NCBI RefSeq assembly: GCF_014873145.1
Contig: NZ_JADBEK010000001.1
Location: forward strand, 2,604,001 to 2,668,000
Length of the DNA stretch: 64,000 nucleotides
From: Nonomuraea angiospora
GTDB taxonomy: Bacteria; Actinomycetota; Actinomycetes; Streptosporangiales; Streptosporangiaceae
Direction of reading: 5' to 3'
Positions 1 to 8,361 of this stretch are shown in pieces. Below the pieces are notes generated by a model. It searched no databases and was not told the origin of the DNA. It saw nothing but the letters and a program-made list of their open reading frames with translations. How positions within the stretch are numbered: the stretch's first letter is position 1; every line of letters begins with the position of its first letter. The position numbers and the translations under genes were made by a program.

Positions 1-1
1 C

Positions 2-355
2 ACGGCGACCCGGCGGGTGGCCTCCTCCGACTACGTCCTGGCCGCGCGGGCCATCGGCGCCACCCCGTTCTACCTGCTCCGGCGTACCATCGGACCGCAC
101 ATCGCCGGGCCCGTCCTGACCGTCGCCACCGCGGACTTCGCCAGGACGCTGATCGCCGTCACCTCGCTGAGCTTCCTCGGCATCGGGCTGCCGCCACCGG
201 AGACCGACTGGGGCGGCATGGTGAGCGAGGCCACGCCCCTGCTGGCCGCCACGCCACGCCTGGCGATCGTGCCCGCCCTCGCCCTCGCCGTCACGGGGCT
301 GGCCGTCGCGCTCGTCGCGGACGCCCGCCGCGAGCCGGGTCAGAGTCCCGATTGA
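2..355 (+). CDS. Dpp/Opp-type ABC permease, C-terminal part (5' truncated)
   Basis: The frame is open from the window edge, so the start lies outside; 117 codons are visible. It carries the cytoplasmic EAA-type loop (AARAIGATPFYLLRR) that docks on the ATPase. The DppC/OppC hallmark SFLGIGLPPPETDWG follows, then a last membrane segment ending before a short charged tail. DppC proteins form the membrane channel for peptides, nickel or metallophores together with a DppB partner. It lies upstream of a flavoprotein gene and outside the minus-strand metallophore operon, which has its own DppB/DppC pair. It may therefore belong to a second uptake system of the same locus. The family call is firm; the substrate is unknown. 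Confidence 0.85.
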   Translation, partial: TATRRVASSDYVLAARAIGATPFYLLRRTIGPHIAGPVLTVATADFARTLIAVTSLSFLGIGLPPPETDWGGMVSEATPLLAATPRLAIVPALALAVTGLAVALVADARREPGQSPD

Positions 356-592
356 GGAACCTTCGGCCGCTGCCGGATCAACTGGGACGATGCTGCAGGA
401 CGAGGCGCAGCGTTTTCAGCGACACGGGAGCTGGGAGCGAATCTGGAATCGCGTCGCAGGCACTAGCGGACACGGCCAGGCGCATCGCCTGGGCCATGAG
501 TGCCGATTCACCATCGCTGGTGCGCATCAGCACGCTGCCCAGCCATCGCAATGATTCTTGCGTTTTCCGCCACATCTCTGGCATCCCACGCG

Positions 593-607
593 TGAAAATG
601 ATTATCG
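593..607 (+). promoter_or_regulatory. Fur/Zur-type operator upstream of the flavoprotein gene
   Basis: TGAAAATGATTATCG lies 37 bases before the ATG at 645 in an AT-richer island. It fits the 7-1-7 Fur/Zur palindrome and is close to the actinobacterial Zur consensus TGAAAATGATTTTCA. The same core (GAAAAYGATTATC) occurs at 21033-21047 before the NRPS operon. The regulator's identity is inferred from consensus only. Confidence 0.6.
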
Positions 608-644
608 TTGCATATCTGGCCTGTAACGAAGGGATGCACACGAA

Positions 645-1577
645 ATGTTCGATGTCGTCGTGGTGGGTGCGGGACCGGCGGGGCTGAACGCCGCATTGGT
701 GTCGGGGCGGCAGCGGCGGCGCGTGCTGCTGCTGGACAGCGGCGCACCGCGCAACGCCCCCGCGCAGGAGACGCACATGCTGCTGTCCCGCGACGGTCTC
801 TCACCCACAGCACTCAGGGAGGCGGGGCAGGCGGATCTGCGGGCCTACCCCACGGTCGAGACCCGATCCGCCGAGGTCGTCGACGCGTCGGCCATCGCCT
901 CGGGCTTCGAGCTGACCCTGGCCGACGGCGGGCGGGAGCGGGCGCGCAAACTCGTCCTCGCCACCGGTCAGACCGACGTCCTCGCCGACGTTCCCGGCCT
1001 GGCCGAGCGGTTCGGCCGCAGCGTGTTCCACTGCCCCTTCTGCCACGGTTACGAGGCGAGGGAGCAGCCGATCGCCGTTCTGGGCTCCGACTTCCCGAGC
1101 GTCATGCTCGCCCTGTACGTCGCCGACCGCTTCAGCGGCGACGTCGTACTGTGCGGCAACGGCGAGGCACCGCCGGACGAGCACCGCGAGCGCCTGGAGA
1201 AGGCCGGAGTGGCGGTGCGGGAGGAACGGGTCACGGAGGTACGCGGCGAGTTCGGCGCTCTTGAGCTGCGCCTGGAAGGCGGGCGGCCGCTCGCCCGCGG
1301 CGCGGTGTTCCACCGGACACGCATCAGGCAGCACTCCGACCTGGCCGAGCGCCTCGGCTGTGAGTTGCTGCCGGACGGGTGCGTGCGGGTCGACGAATTC
1401 CAGCAGACCTCCGTACGCGGGGTGTACGCCGCGGGTGACATGGCCCGGCTGGAGGCACTGCCGGACGCGATGACCTTCGTGGTCATGGGGGCAGCAGACG
1501 GCGCCAGAGCCGCCATATGGGTGGACCAGGAGCTGTTCCGGGAGGACGCCGGGCTGCCCGCCCCGAACGCGAGCTGA
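645..1577 (+). CDS. Thioredoxin-reductase-like FAD/NAD(P) oxidoreductase
   Basis: 310 residues, the usual size for the low-molecular-weight thioredoxin reductase fold. The FAD dinucleotide motif GAGPAG is at residues 8-13, the redox pair C130-P-F-C133 sits in CPFCHGYE, and the C-terminal FAD motif GVYAAGDM follows. CPFCHGYE-type relatives include true thioredoxin reductases and the dithiol oxidases of natural-product clusters (GliT/HlmI type), so it may oxidise or reduce a cluster thiol. The ATG at 645 is preceded by GAAGGGA. The upstream Fur/Zur-type box matches the one controlling the convergent NRPS operon, suggesting membership in the same regulon. No thioredoxin gene is adjacent. Family certain; role inferred. 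Confidence 0.8.
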   Translation: MFDVVVVGAGPAGLNAALVSGRQRRRVLLLDSGAPRNAPAQETHMLLSRDGLSPTALREAGQADLRAYPTVETRSAEVVDASAIASGFELTLADGGRERARKLVLATGQTDVLADVPGLAERFGRSVFHCPFCHGYEAREQPIAVLGSDFPSVMLALYVADRFSGDVVLCGNGEAPPDEHRERLEKAGVAVREERVTEVRGEFGALELRLEGGRPLARGAVFHRTRIRQHSDLAERLGCELLPDGCVRVDEFQQTSVRGVYAAGDMARLEALPDAMTFVVMGAADGARAAIWVDQELFREDAGLPAPNAS

Positions 1578-1585
1578 ACGATGGC

Positions 1586-1616
1586 ACGGCCCGGCGGCAC
1601 GCGGCCGCCGGGCCGT
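1586..1616. terminator. Bidirectional terminator hairpin
   Basis: A perfect 13-bp stem (ACGGCCCGGCGGC at 1586-1598, its complement at 1604-1616) with a 5-base loop fills the 43-base gap between the convergent flavoprotein gene and the end of the NRPS operon. No strong T tract follows, as is common in actinomycetes. Confidence 0.7.
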
Positions 1617-1620
1617 CAGG

Positions 1621-3567
1621 TCAGCGCTTCGTGCGGATGGCCGCGGCCAGGCCGGCGACGGTGGGCGCAGTGAGGAAGGCCCGGGGTGTGACGTGCGGGA
1701 GTCCTGAGCGGGCCAGGCGGGTGAGCATCCGGATGGCGATGAGTGAGTCCCCACCGAGCGCGAAGAACTCCGCCGCCCGGTCGACTGGATGGTGCTCCGG
1801 CAGGTCGAGGAGCTCGCGCCAGCAGTCGGCCACCGCCTGTTCCAGCTCGTCGCGCGGCGGGCCGCCGTCCTGCCCGGCGGTCACACGGGGTTGGGCACCG
1901 AGCCGGAGGCCGCCGTCCGGGTCCACTGCCCCCGGTAGGTCACAGCTGCTCTCCCAGCCCTCCGGCGTTTCCAGGGATCGCAGGAGCGCGGTGAACGTGG
2001 CGAACAGCCGCTCCACGTCGGCGGCGTGGAAGAGCTCCTCCACCAGCGACAGCACGATCACCAGCTCGCCCCTGGCCTCGTACAGGCGCCCCTCCATGGC
2101 CACCTGCGGGGTGCGCAGCTCCTGCCGGTGGTCCGCCAGGTCGATGCGGCCCAGCGGTCCGGCCTCCTCCGGAATCGAGCTGCCCATGGCCGCGTCGACC
2201 CCCAGCGTGCTCTGGAAGACGACGGGCGCGACCGGCCGGGTCGTACCCCGTCGGCGGGCGAGCTCTCGGGACACCTCGACGCCTGAGACGAGGTTGTGCG
2301 CGAGCGCCTCGCCGGTGAGCGTCTGAAGATTGCGGGCGAGGTCGGCGAACGAGGCCTGCTCCGGCAGTTCGACCGGCAGCAGCACGGTGGAGGAGAACGC
2401 GCCCACCATTCGGTGCACGTCGGGGTGCAGCGGGAGCCGGTTGAGCTGGAGGCTGTTGAGCAGGAAGCGCCGGTGCCCCGCGGCACGCGCGAGCGCGACG
2501 GCGTAGGCGGCCAGGGCCGCGGCGGACGGCGTCACCTCGTGTGCGCGGCACAGCTCCTGGACGCGGGCCCAGCGCTCGGGAGCCAGCCGCGCTTCGAGGC
2601 TGCGCATCACGTCGGCCCGTACGGCGTCCGGCTCGGCCGCGAGCGGCAGCGCGGGCGGCTGGGGGAAGGCGTCGAGCCGCTGCCACCACCAGTCGCGGTC
2701 GGCCTGCCACTGCGGTGTCTCCGGCAGCCGTTGGACGGCGGTGACGTAGTCGCCGAAGTCGATGTCCAGCGGCGCGAGCACGGTGTTCCAGTCGGCGGCG
2801 AACGCGAAGAGGTCGCGGTAGAAGACGCCGGACGACCATCCGTCCACCAGGAGCAGGCTCATGGAGGAGTGCAGCCTGCCGCGCCCGTCCGGCAGGAGGC
2901 TGAGGCGCAGGTCGATGCCTGGTCCGATGGCCGGGTCAGGGCCGTGCGCGCGCATGCCGGCGCGGAGCCCGGCCAGTTGCCGGGCGGCCTCCTCGGGGTC
3001 GAGTGCGCGCCAGTCGTGGACGGTCAGGGACGGGATCGCGCCGGACGCGTCCAGGTCGAGGATGCGCTGGCTGCCGTCGGGCAGAATGCGTGCCCGCAGC
3101 GCGGGCTGGTGTGCGGCGAGCCGGTGCAGAGCGTCGCTCAGAGCCTCGGCGGCCTCGTCGCCGTCCACGCCGGTCAGGCCGAGGTCCGCGTAGTGGTGCG
3201 CGGACTCGTACGACAGCTCCCAGCCGTCCTGCTGGCCGACGAAGTAGCCCTGCTGGAGCGGCAGCAGGGGGAACGGCGCGAGCGGGTCGTCCCGGCGGGC
3301 CACCTTGAGGTCGGGCACGTCGGCACCGCGTACAGAGCCGCGCTCGCGGACGACGGCGGCGAGGTCGGCGAGCGTGTGCTGCACCGGGAGGTCGGACATC
3401 GCCAGCACCACCCCCAGCCGCCTGCGGACGAGGGCGGCGGTGCGGACGGCGAGCACGGAGTCGCCGCCCAGGGAGAGAAAGCTGTCACCCGGAGAGATGC
3501 CGCTCTCGGGGAGGTCGAGGATGTCCGCCCAGATCCGGCGCAGCGTGGGTTCGAGGTCTAGGGTCAC
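1621..3567 (-). CDS. PCP-Cy-PCP nonribosomal peptide synthetase protein
   Basis: 648 residues from a GTG at 3567 that overlaps the upstream TGA by four bases (GTGA). Domains in order: a carrier with LSLGGDS (phosphopantetheine Ser37), a condensation-fold heterocyclization domain (about 98-530), and a second carrier with FFALGGDS (Ser608). There is no adenylation domain. The Cy signature DxxxxDxxS reads SLLLVDGWS (237-245), with Ser at the first Asp position. The two other Cy domains of the operon keep both Asp residues. It corresponds to the PCP1-Cy2-PCP2 end of yersiniabactin HMWP2. It would need cysteine loaded in trans by the single Cys-type A domain at 17272-20958. Domain calls are firm; whether the Cy cyclises or only condenses is open. 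Confidence 0.85.
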   Translation of the reverse strand: MTLDLEPTLRRIWADILDLPESGISPGDSFLSLGGDSVLAVRTAALVRRRLGVVLAMSDLPVQHTLADLAAVVRERGSVRGADVPDLKVARRDDPLAPFPLLPLQQGYFVGQQDGWELSYESAHHYADLGLTGVDGDEAAEALSDALHRLAAHQPALRARILPDGSQRILDLDASGAIPSLTVHDWRALDPEEAARQLAGLRAGMRAHGPDPAIGPGIDLRLSLLPDGRGRLHSSMSLLLVDGWSSGVFYRDLFAFAADWNTVLAPLDIDFGDYVTAVQRLPETPQWQADRDWWWQRLDAFPQPPALPLAAEPDAVRADVMRSLEARLAPERWARVQELCRAHEVTPSAAALAAYAVALARAAGHRRFLLNSLQLNRLPLHPDVHRMVGAFSSTVLLPVELPEQASFADLARNLQTLTGEALAHNLVSGVEVSRELARRRGTTRPVAPVVFQSTLGVDAAMGSSIPEEAGPLGRIDLADHRQELRTPQVAMEGRLYEARGELVIVLSLVEELFHAADVERLFATFTALLRSLETPEGWESSCDLPGAVDPDGGLRLGAQPRVTAGQDGGPPRDELEQAVADCWRELLDLPEHHPVDRAAEFFALGGDSLIAIRMLTRLARSGLPHVTPRAFLTAPTVAGLAAAIRTKR

Positions 3568-4874
3568 GGGCGGTGGCTCCGATCTGTGATGAGGGCGTCG
3601 ACGGTGTGGATCTCGCGAGGGACGAGGTGCGGCGGCAGCGCCTCGGCCGCCTTGGACAGCAGCGGAGCGGGGGGCGAGTGGCGGTCGCCGCGTACGGCGG
3701 TGAAGACGTACTGTCCGGCCGCGGCGAGCGGGTCGCCGGGAGCGGGCTCGACGCGCGCGTCCCGGTACCCGGCCGCCGCGAGCTGCCGGATCCATTCGGT
3801 ACGGCCCAGGAACACGCGGTCCTGGTCCTGCCGGACGTCGGCGAAGCCGGGCAGGAGCGCATCGGCCCGCGGGGACATGAGGAAGTGCATCGAGGCCGAC
3901 ACCAGGTGGTGTTCGACGCACGACTCGATCAGCACGAGCGTGCCGCCGGGTGCCAGCAGCTCGCGGATCGCGGCCAGAGTGCGGCCGGCGTGGCGGGCGT
4001 TGTGCAGGACGTTCGCCGCCAGGACGACGTCGAACGGCTGCTCGTCCAGCGCCATCGGGACGTTGACGTCCAGGAGGGCGTAGCGCAGTCCCGGCCGGTG
4101 CGCGAAGCGTTCGCGCGCGGCGTCCAGGAAGAACGCGGAGACGTCGGTGAACAGGTAGTCCACCTCGCCCACGGCGGCGAGGACCGCGTCAGTGGTGGCG
4201 CCCACCCCCGCGCCGATCTCCAGCACCCTGGCGGGGGCGCGTGCCGCCACGGCCTCGGCCGCCGCCCTGTTGAGGTGGCGGCTGATCAGGTTGTCGCGGT
4301 AGTTGCCCCGGGCGGTGGTCATGCCTCCGCCGGCGAAGAGCAGGGACTGCAGACTGATCTCGTCACGCACGAGCCGCGGCAGGCTGCGCAGCGCAGTCTG
4401 GAAGAAGCGGCCCATCTCGGCCGGGTATCCGAGCTTCTGGCGGGCGGCGTCGAGGTCCCGCATGGCGCGGGTCAGCTCCTGGCGGGACGGGGGCACCGGC
4501 AGGTTCTCGGAGGCGAGCGCGGCCAGCCAGCGGCGGACGATCCACCGATGGCGGGGGGCGGCTCCGAGCGCGTCCGCGCTGTCGCTCAACGACCCCATGG
4601 TGTGCACGGTGTGGGCGATGGCCAGCACGGCCGCCCGTTCCATGGCCGCCAGGCAGCCTGGCACGACCTGCGTCTCACCATTGCCGAGCCGTGCCGGTGG
4701 CAAGGCGGCGACCGTGGGTTCCGGCAGCGGGCGGCCGTCGGAGACCAAGGCTGACACGGCCGCCCTGGGGCCGTCGGCGATGAGGAGGACCTCCGCCTCG
4801 CCCACGCCGGGCAGGGCTTCGAGAGTGCAGCGGACCAGCCGGAGATCCTCGTACGAGGGCAGATCAACGGACAT
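3564..4874 (-). CDS. Stand-alone SAM methyltransferase with A-domain-like flanks
   Basis: 436 residues. The SAM-binding motif VLEIGAGVG is at 217-225, followed by the acidic motif FTDVS and DVVLAANVLHN, as in methyltransferase domains embedded in thiazoline-forming NRPS and PKS proteins. The N-terminus (LEALPGVGEAEVLL) and C-terminus (LPPHLVPREIHTVDAL) resemble the A8-A9 and A10 parts of adenylation domains. It looks like an embedded MT released from an A domain. Relatives inside PchE/PchF act as an epimerase-like or N-methylating domain, so C-methylation, N-methylation or epimerisation of a thiazoline is possible. It overlaps the preceding methyltransferase gene by 11 bases and the following NRPS gene by four. 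Confidence 0.75.
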   Translation of the reverse strand: MSVDLPSYEDLRLVRCTLEALPGVGEAEVLLIADGPRAAVSALVSDGRPLPEPTVAALPPARLGNGETQVVPGCLAAMERAAVLAIAHTVHTMGSLSDSADALGAAPRHRWIVRRWLAALASENLPVPPSRQELTRAMRDLDAARQKLGYPAEMGRFFQTALRSLPRLVRDEISLQSLLFAGGGMTTARGNYRDNLISRHLNRAAAEAVAARAPARVLEIGAGVGATTDAVLAAVGEVDYLFTDVSAFFLDAARERFAHRPGLRYALLDVNVPMALDEQPFDVVLAANVLHNARHAGRTLAAIRELLAPGGTLVLIESCVEHHLVSASMHFLMSPRADALLPGFADVRQDQDRVFLGRTEWIRQLAAAGYRDARVEPAPGDPLAAAGQYVFTAVRGDRHSPPAPLLSKAAEALPPHLVPREIHTVDALITDRSHRP

Positions 4875-6135
4875 CGCCGGGCGCCTCCTCCACGCCTATG
4901 ACAGGAAGCGGCGTGCCGGGAAGGGCCGCACGCAGGTGGTCGTACAGCACCTCGGGCAGCCGCCGGGCCACGAAGGCGGTCATGGGCTCGTGCGCGAGCC
5001 GGCCGGGTTCGACGCCCTCGGCCAGGGCGGCGACGCTCTCGGCCGTGAACCGCCCGGCCGACGCAGGACGGGCCACGGCCAGCCGGGCCGGATCGACGAG
5101 ATCGAGCAGGACCGATCCTTCAATGCGCAGGGCGTGGGGGGTGCTCGCGCCCGGGGAGTCGTCCAGGAGCGCGTTGGGGAGGCCGTCGCGCAGCCCCGAG
5201 CCGGGCCAGCCGGGAGCCTGCTCTGCGTCGGCGTGCAGGACGAGGTCGTAGCGGTAACGGGTGAGCTCGGTGTCGTCGGCCATGGTGCGGGCGTGGGCCG
5301 ACACTGCGACGGGCCGGCCCGCCTCCAGGCCGATGCGCGCGATCGTGCGCGGGTCGAGCAGCATCTCCTCCTCCTGCGCGGCCCGTCGCGCTGCCCGCCG
5401 CTCAATCTCGGCTGAGTCCGCTTCGGGGTCCTTGACGCGTTCGACCCAGCGGCAGTAGTGGCCGAGGAGCCCGGCGTGCCGGATGTCGCCGACGATCACC
5501 GTGCCGCCGGGGGCGACCAGGTCGAGGGCGTCGAGCAGCACGGCCCGCAGGTAGCCGAGGTGGGGGAAGCACTGGGTGACGGAGTTCAGCAGGACGCAGT
5601 CGGGCCGGGCCTGTGGCCCCATGGTGCCGGCCAGCGCCCTCGTCACCTGTTCTGAACGGGCCTCGTGAGCTGCGGCGCGGACGACCGCGACCCTTGATGT
5701 GGTCACCGGGCCGAGCCGCTCGACGGCGGCGGCGGAGACATCGGTGCCGACATATGCGGTCAGGTGCTCGCGCAGCGCGTGCAGCAGAAGCCCGCTGCCG
5801 CAGCCGAGTTCGAGCACGCGTGAGGGGCGGCAGCTCAGCACCAGGTCGACGGTGCACCGGAGCCAGTCGGCCATGTGCTCCTCGGGCAGCGGCCGGCCGG
5901 TGTCGGAGGCGCGCCAGCCGGAGAAGTCGGGCTCGCCGGGCTTGGGAGAGCCTTCGTACACCCAGTCGTAGACGTCTCCCCAATGCTCCAGGAACTCGCG
6001 CAGCAGCGCTCCCGGGCGGGGGCGCGCTTCGAGCGTCTCGGGACGCGGGCGCACCAGGATGCCCTGGGGGCCGCGGCGTGCCGTGGCCACCCATGGGTGG
6101 TCGCGCAGCAGGTCAAGGATGGCTTCGTCGGTCAA
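4864..6135 (-). CDS. Stand-alone NRPS-type SAM methyltransferase
   Basis: 423 residues. Motif I is VLELGCGSG at 107-115, the acidic post-I motif is YVGTDVS, and LLNSVTQCFPHLGYL with GGTVIVGDIRH follows. This is the signature of methyltransferase domains built into NRPS adenylation domains. The tail (LPEVLYDHLRAALPGTPLP) resembles the A10-side helix of an A domain, the head the A8 region. With the next gene it makes a pair of trans-acting MTs, the expected number for the two MT domains of yersiniabactin HMWP1, neither of which is built into the hybrid synthase here. The start is 25 bases after the ATPase stop. The target atom cannot be read from sequence. Confidence 0.75.
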   Translation of the reverse strand: MTDEAILDLLRDHPWVATARRGPQGILVRPRPETLEARPRPGALLREFLEHWGDVYDWVYEGSPKPGEPDFSGWRASDTGRPLPEEHMADWLRCTVDLVLSCRPSRVLELGCGSGLLLHALREHLTAYVGTDVSAAAVERLGPVTTSRVAVVRAAAHEARSEQVTRALAGTMGPQARPDCVLLNSVTQCFPHLGYLRAVLLDALDLVAPGGTVIVGDIRHAGLLGHYCRWVERVKDPEADSAEIERRAARRAAQEEEMLLDPRTIARIGLEAGRPVAVSAHARTMADDTELTRYRYDLVLHADAEQAPGWPGSGLRDGLPNALLDDSPGASTPHALRIEGSVLLDLVDPARLAVARPASAGRFTAESVAALAEGVEPGRLAHEPMTAFVARRLPEVLYDHLRAALPGTPLPVIGVEEAPGDVR

Positions 6136-6160
6136 GGCCGGTCCTCCGTCTGGATGGTGT

Positions 6161-7582
6161 TCATGGATGCGCGTTCACGTCCTGCTCGTGCAGGGCTCCG
6201 GCGCTCAGGCGCAGGACCCGGTCGGCGCGGGCCGCCACGTCCGGGTCGTGCGTGGCCAGGAGCACGGCGAGGCCGTCGGCGCGGAGCCGGTCGAGGAGAT
6301 CGAGCAGCCGCGTCGCGGTGGCCGCGTCCAGGGCCGAGGTGATCTCGTCGGCGAGCAGGACGGCGGCGCCCGGGGCCACCGCGCGAGCCACGGCGACGCG
6401 CTGTCGCTGGCCGCCGGAGAGCCTTCCCGGGCGGCGGGCGCCGTGCTCGGCGTCCACGCCGAGGTCTGCCAGGAGGCGGAGGGCCTGCGCCCGTGCGGGG
6501 GCGCGCCCCAGGCCCGCGAGCGTGCGCAGCGGGCGGGCGACCGCCGTCACGGCCCGGTGGGCGGGATTGAGCTCGTCGCGGGGGTTCTGGCCGATGAACT
6601 GGATACGGCGCAGCTGGGCGCGGCTGCGTTCGCTCGCCAGGTGCGGAAGGGGTTGCGAGACGTCGGCCGCCGACAGGATCAGGGTCCCTGCGGCGGGCGC
6701 GTGCAGCCCGGCGAGGGCGCGCAGCAGGGTGCTCTTGCCGCTGCCGGACGGTCCGAGCAACGCGACGAGCTCTCCGGCGTGCACAGCCAGGTCTGCGGCG
6801 AGGAGCGGGGGCCCGCCCACCGGGTGGTCCAGGACGAGCCCGCGTACGGTCAGCACCGCGGGCGTGCCCGTCCGCCGGGATGCGATCGCCGGACTGCGCG
6901 GCGGGGCGACGGCGGCGATCTCCGTGACCTCGTCGGCGAGGTCCTCCACGAGCCTCCGGTCGTGGGAGACCAGCACTGTGACCCGCGACGGGTCAGCGCG
7001 CCGCCGGCGCACGGCCTCGGCGGCGAGCCGGGCGCAGTCCGGGTCCAGGCCGCTGGTGGGTTCGTCCAGCACCAGCAGGGGCGGGTCTCCGGCGAGGGCG
7101 CGGGCCAGCGCGGCCCGCTGGGCCTGCCCGCCGGAGAGCCGGCCCGGCGTCCTCGCGTGCAGGGCGGGATCGAGGCCGAGGCGTTCGAGCAGCGCGGCGG
7201 CCTGGGCGCGTACGGCGGTTCCCGTGGCGCCACGGTCGGCGAGGGCCTCGGTGACCTGGTCGAGCACCGGCTGCCAGGGATCGAGCGTGGAGGCGGGGTC
7301 CTGGGCCAGCCAGCCGACCTGGGTGAGACGCCATCGTCGGCCGGCCCGTCCGTTGGGCACCGGGCGGCCGCGCCAGCGCACCGCACCGGCCGCGAGCCGC
7401 AACCCGGGCGGCAGGCAGCCGAGCAGGGCCCTGAGCAGGGTGGTCTTCCCGCTGCCCGAGGGGCCCGTCAGTGCGAGGACGCGGCCGGGTGCGGCATGCG
7501 TACCGAGACCGTCGAGGACGACGCGGCCCGAAGGGCCGGTGACGCGGATCCTCTCGGCGCGCAGGCCCTCGTGTGCTGTCAC
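6161..7582 (-). CDS. Fused double-ATPase of a Dpp/Opp-type importer
   Basis: 473 residues from a GTG at 7582 inside a GTGA overlap with the permease stop. It holds two complete ABC ATPase units. The first has Walker A GPSGSGKTT (40-48), signature LSGGQAQR and Walker B LLVLDEPTSGLD. The second has GPSGSGKST (277-285), LSGGQRQR and VLLADEITSALD (Asp in place of the first Walker B Leu/Asp pattern but Glu kept). Such DppD-DppF fusions power nickel, peptide and metallophore import. Its position between permease and methyltransferase genes ties it to uptake of the product made by the NRPS enzymes. No TOBE-type extension is evident. Confidence 0.88.
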   Translation of the reverse strand: MTAHEGLRAERIRVTGPSGRVVLDGLGTHAAPGRVLALTGPSGSGKTTLLRALLGCLPPGLRLAAGAVRWRGRPVPNGRAGRRWRLTQVGWLAQDPASTLDPWQPVLDQVTEALADRGATGTAVRAQAAALLERLGLDPALHARTPGRLSGGQAQRAALARALAGDPPLLVLDEPTSGLDPDCARLAAEAVRRRRADPSRVTVLVSHDRRLVEDLADEVTEIAAVAPPRSPAIASRRTGTPAVLTVRGLVLDHPVGGPPLLAADLAVHAGELVALLGPSGSGKSTLLRALAGLHAPAAGTLILSAADVSQPLPHLASERSRAQLRRIQFIGQNPRDELNPAHRAVTAVARPLRTLAGLGRAPARAQALRLLADLGVDAEHGARRPGRLSGGQRQRVAVARAVAPGAAVLLADEITSALDAATATRLLDLLDRLRADGLAVLLATHDPDVAARADRVLRLSAGALHEQDVNAHP

Positions 7583-8361
7583 CAGGAGTCCCCCGTTCCG
7601 AAGGCGTGGCGGAGCCCCGCGTGCGCGGCGGCGGCGACGGCCAGGGAGAGCAGGGCCAGCAGCAGCGCGGGACCTGCGAGGGCCGCGGGGTTGAGCGCGG
7701 CGCCCGCCAGGTTCTCGCGGAGCATCGCGGCCCAGTCCCCCGTGGCAGGCGCGTCGGTGAGGCCGAGCACGGCGAGCGCGGAGGCCAGCTGCAGCGCGGT
7801 GACGAAGCGCAGCCCGAGGTCGGCGGCCAGCACTCCGGCCACGGCCGGAAGTACCTCGCGCAGCAGCACCGCGAGAGTGCGCTCGCCCCGCAGCCGCGCC
7901 GCCCGGACGTATCCGCGTTCCCGTACGCCCGCGGTCGCGTCCCTGACGACGCCCAGCGTCAGCGGCGCTCCCGCCACGACAGTGGCGACCACGACGGCCG
8001 CGTTCCCGGGCAGGGACACGGCCAGCACCAACGCGGGTAGCAGCACCGGCACGGCGAGCAGCAGGTCGGCACCCGCCGCGAGCACGCGGGACCCGCCCCA
8101 CCCGGCCGCAAGCCCGCCGAGCGTGCCGACGAGGGCGGCGGCCGCCGCCGCCACGAGCGAGAGGACCAGGAGGTGCCGCCCTCCCGTCAGAAGCCGCGAG
8201 AGCACGTCCCTCCCGAGCACGTCGCCTCCCAGAAGATGGCCGGCGGAGCTCGCCTGCCAAGGCGCGGTCACGGGTGCGGCCGGATCGTAGGGAGCGAGGG
8301 CCGGCCCCAGCAGGGTGACTGCGATGAGAAGGGCCACGAGCGCGAGGGAGATCCTGCTCAC
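7579..8361 (-). CDS. DppC-type ABC permease
   Basis: 260 residues from a GTG at 8361 within a GTGA overlap with the DppB stop. An N-terminal membrane segment leads to APYDPAAPVTAPW and HLLGGDVLGRDVLSRLL, the DppC/OppC signature (HxLGTDxxGRDxxSRLL). The EAA loop (RAARLRGERTLAVLLREVLP) couples to the ATPase. About six membrane segments. It pairs with the permease upstream and the fused ATPase downstream to import a metal chelate or peptide. Confidence 0.85.
   Translation of the reverse strand: MSRISLALVALLIAVTLLGPALAPYDPAAPVTAPWQASSAGHLLGGDVLGRDVLSRLLTGGRHLLVLSLVAAAAAALVGTLGGLAAGWGGSRVLAAGADLLLAVPVLLPALVLAVSLPGNAAVVVATVVAGAPLTLGVVRDATAGVRERGYVRAARLRGERTLAVLLREVLPAVAGVLAADLGLRFVTALQLASALAVLGLTDAPATGDWAAMLRENLAGAALNPAALAGPALLLALLSLAVAAAAHAGLRHAFGTGDSW

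Noticed and set aside
3573..4754. Plus-strand frame of 393 codons opposite the methyltransferase gene
   Set aside because: Antisense shadow; the SAM motifs and operon overlaps support the minus strand.
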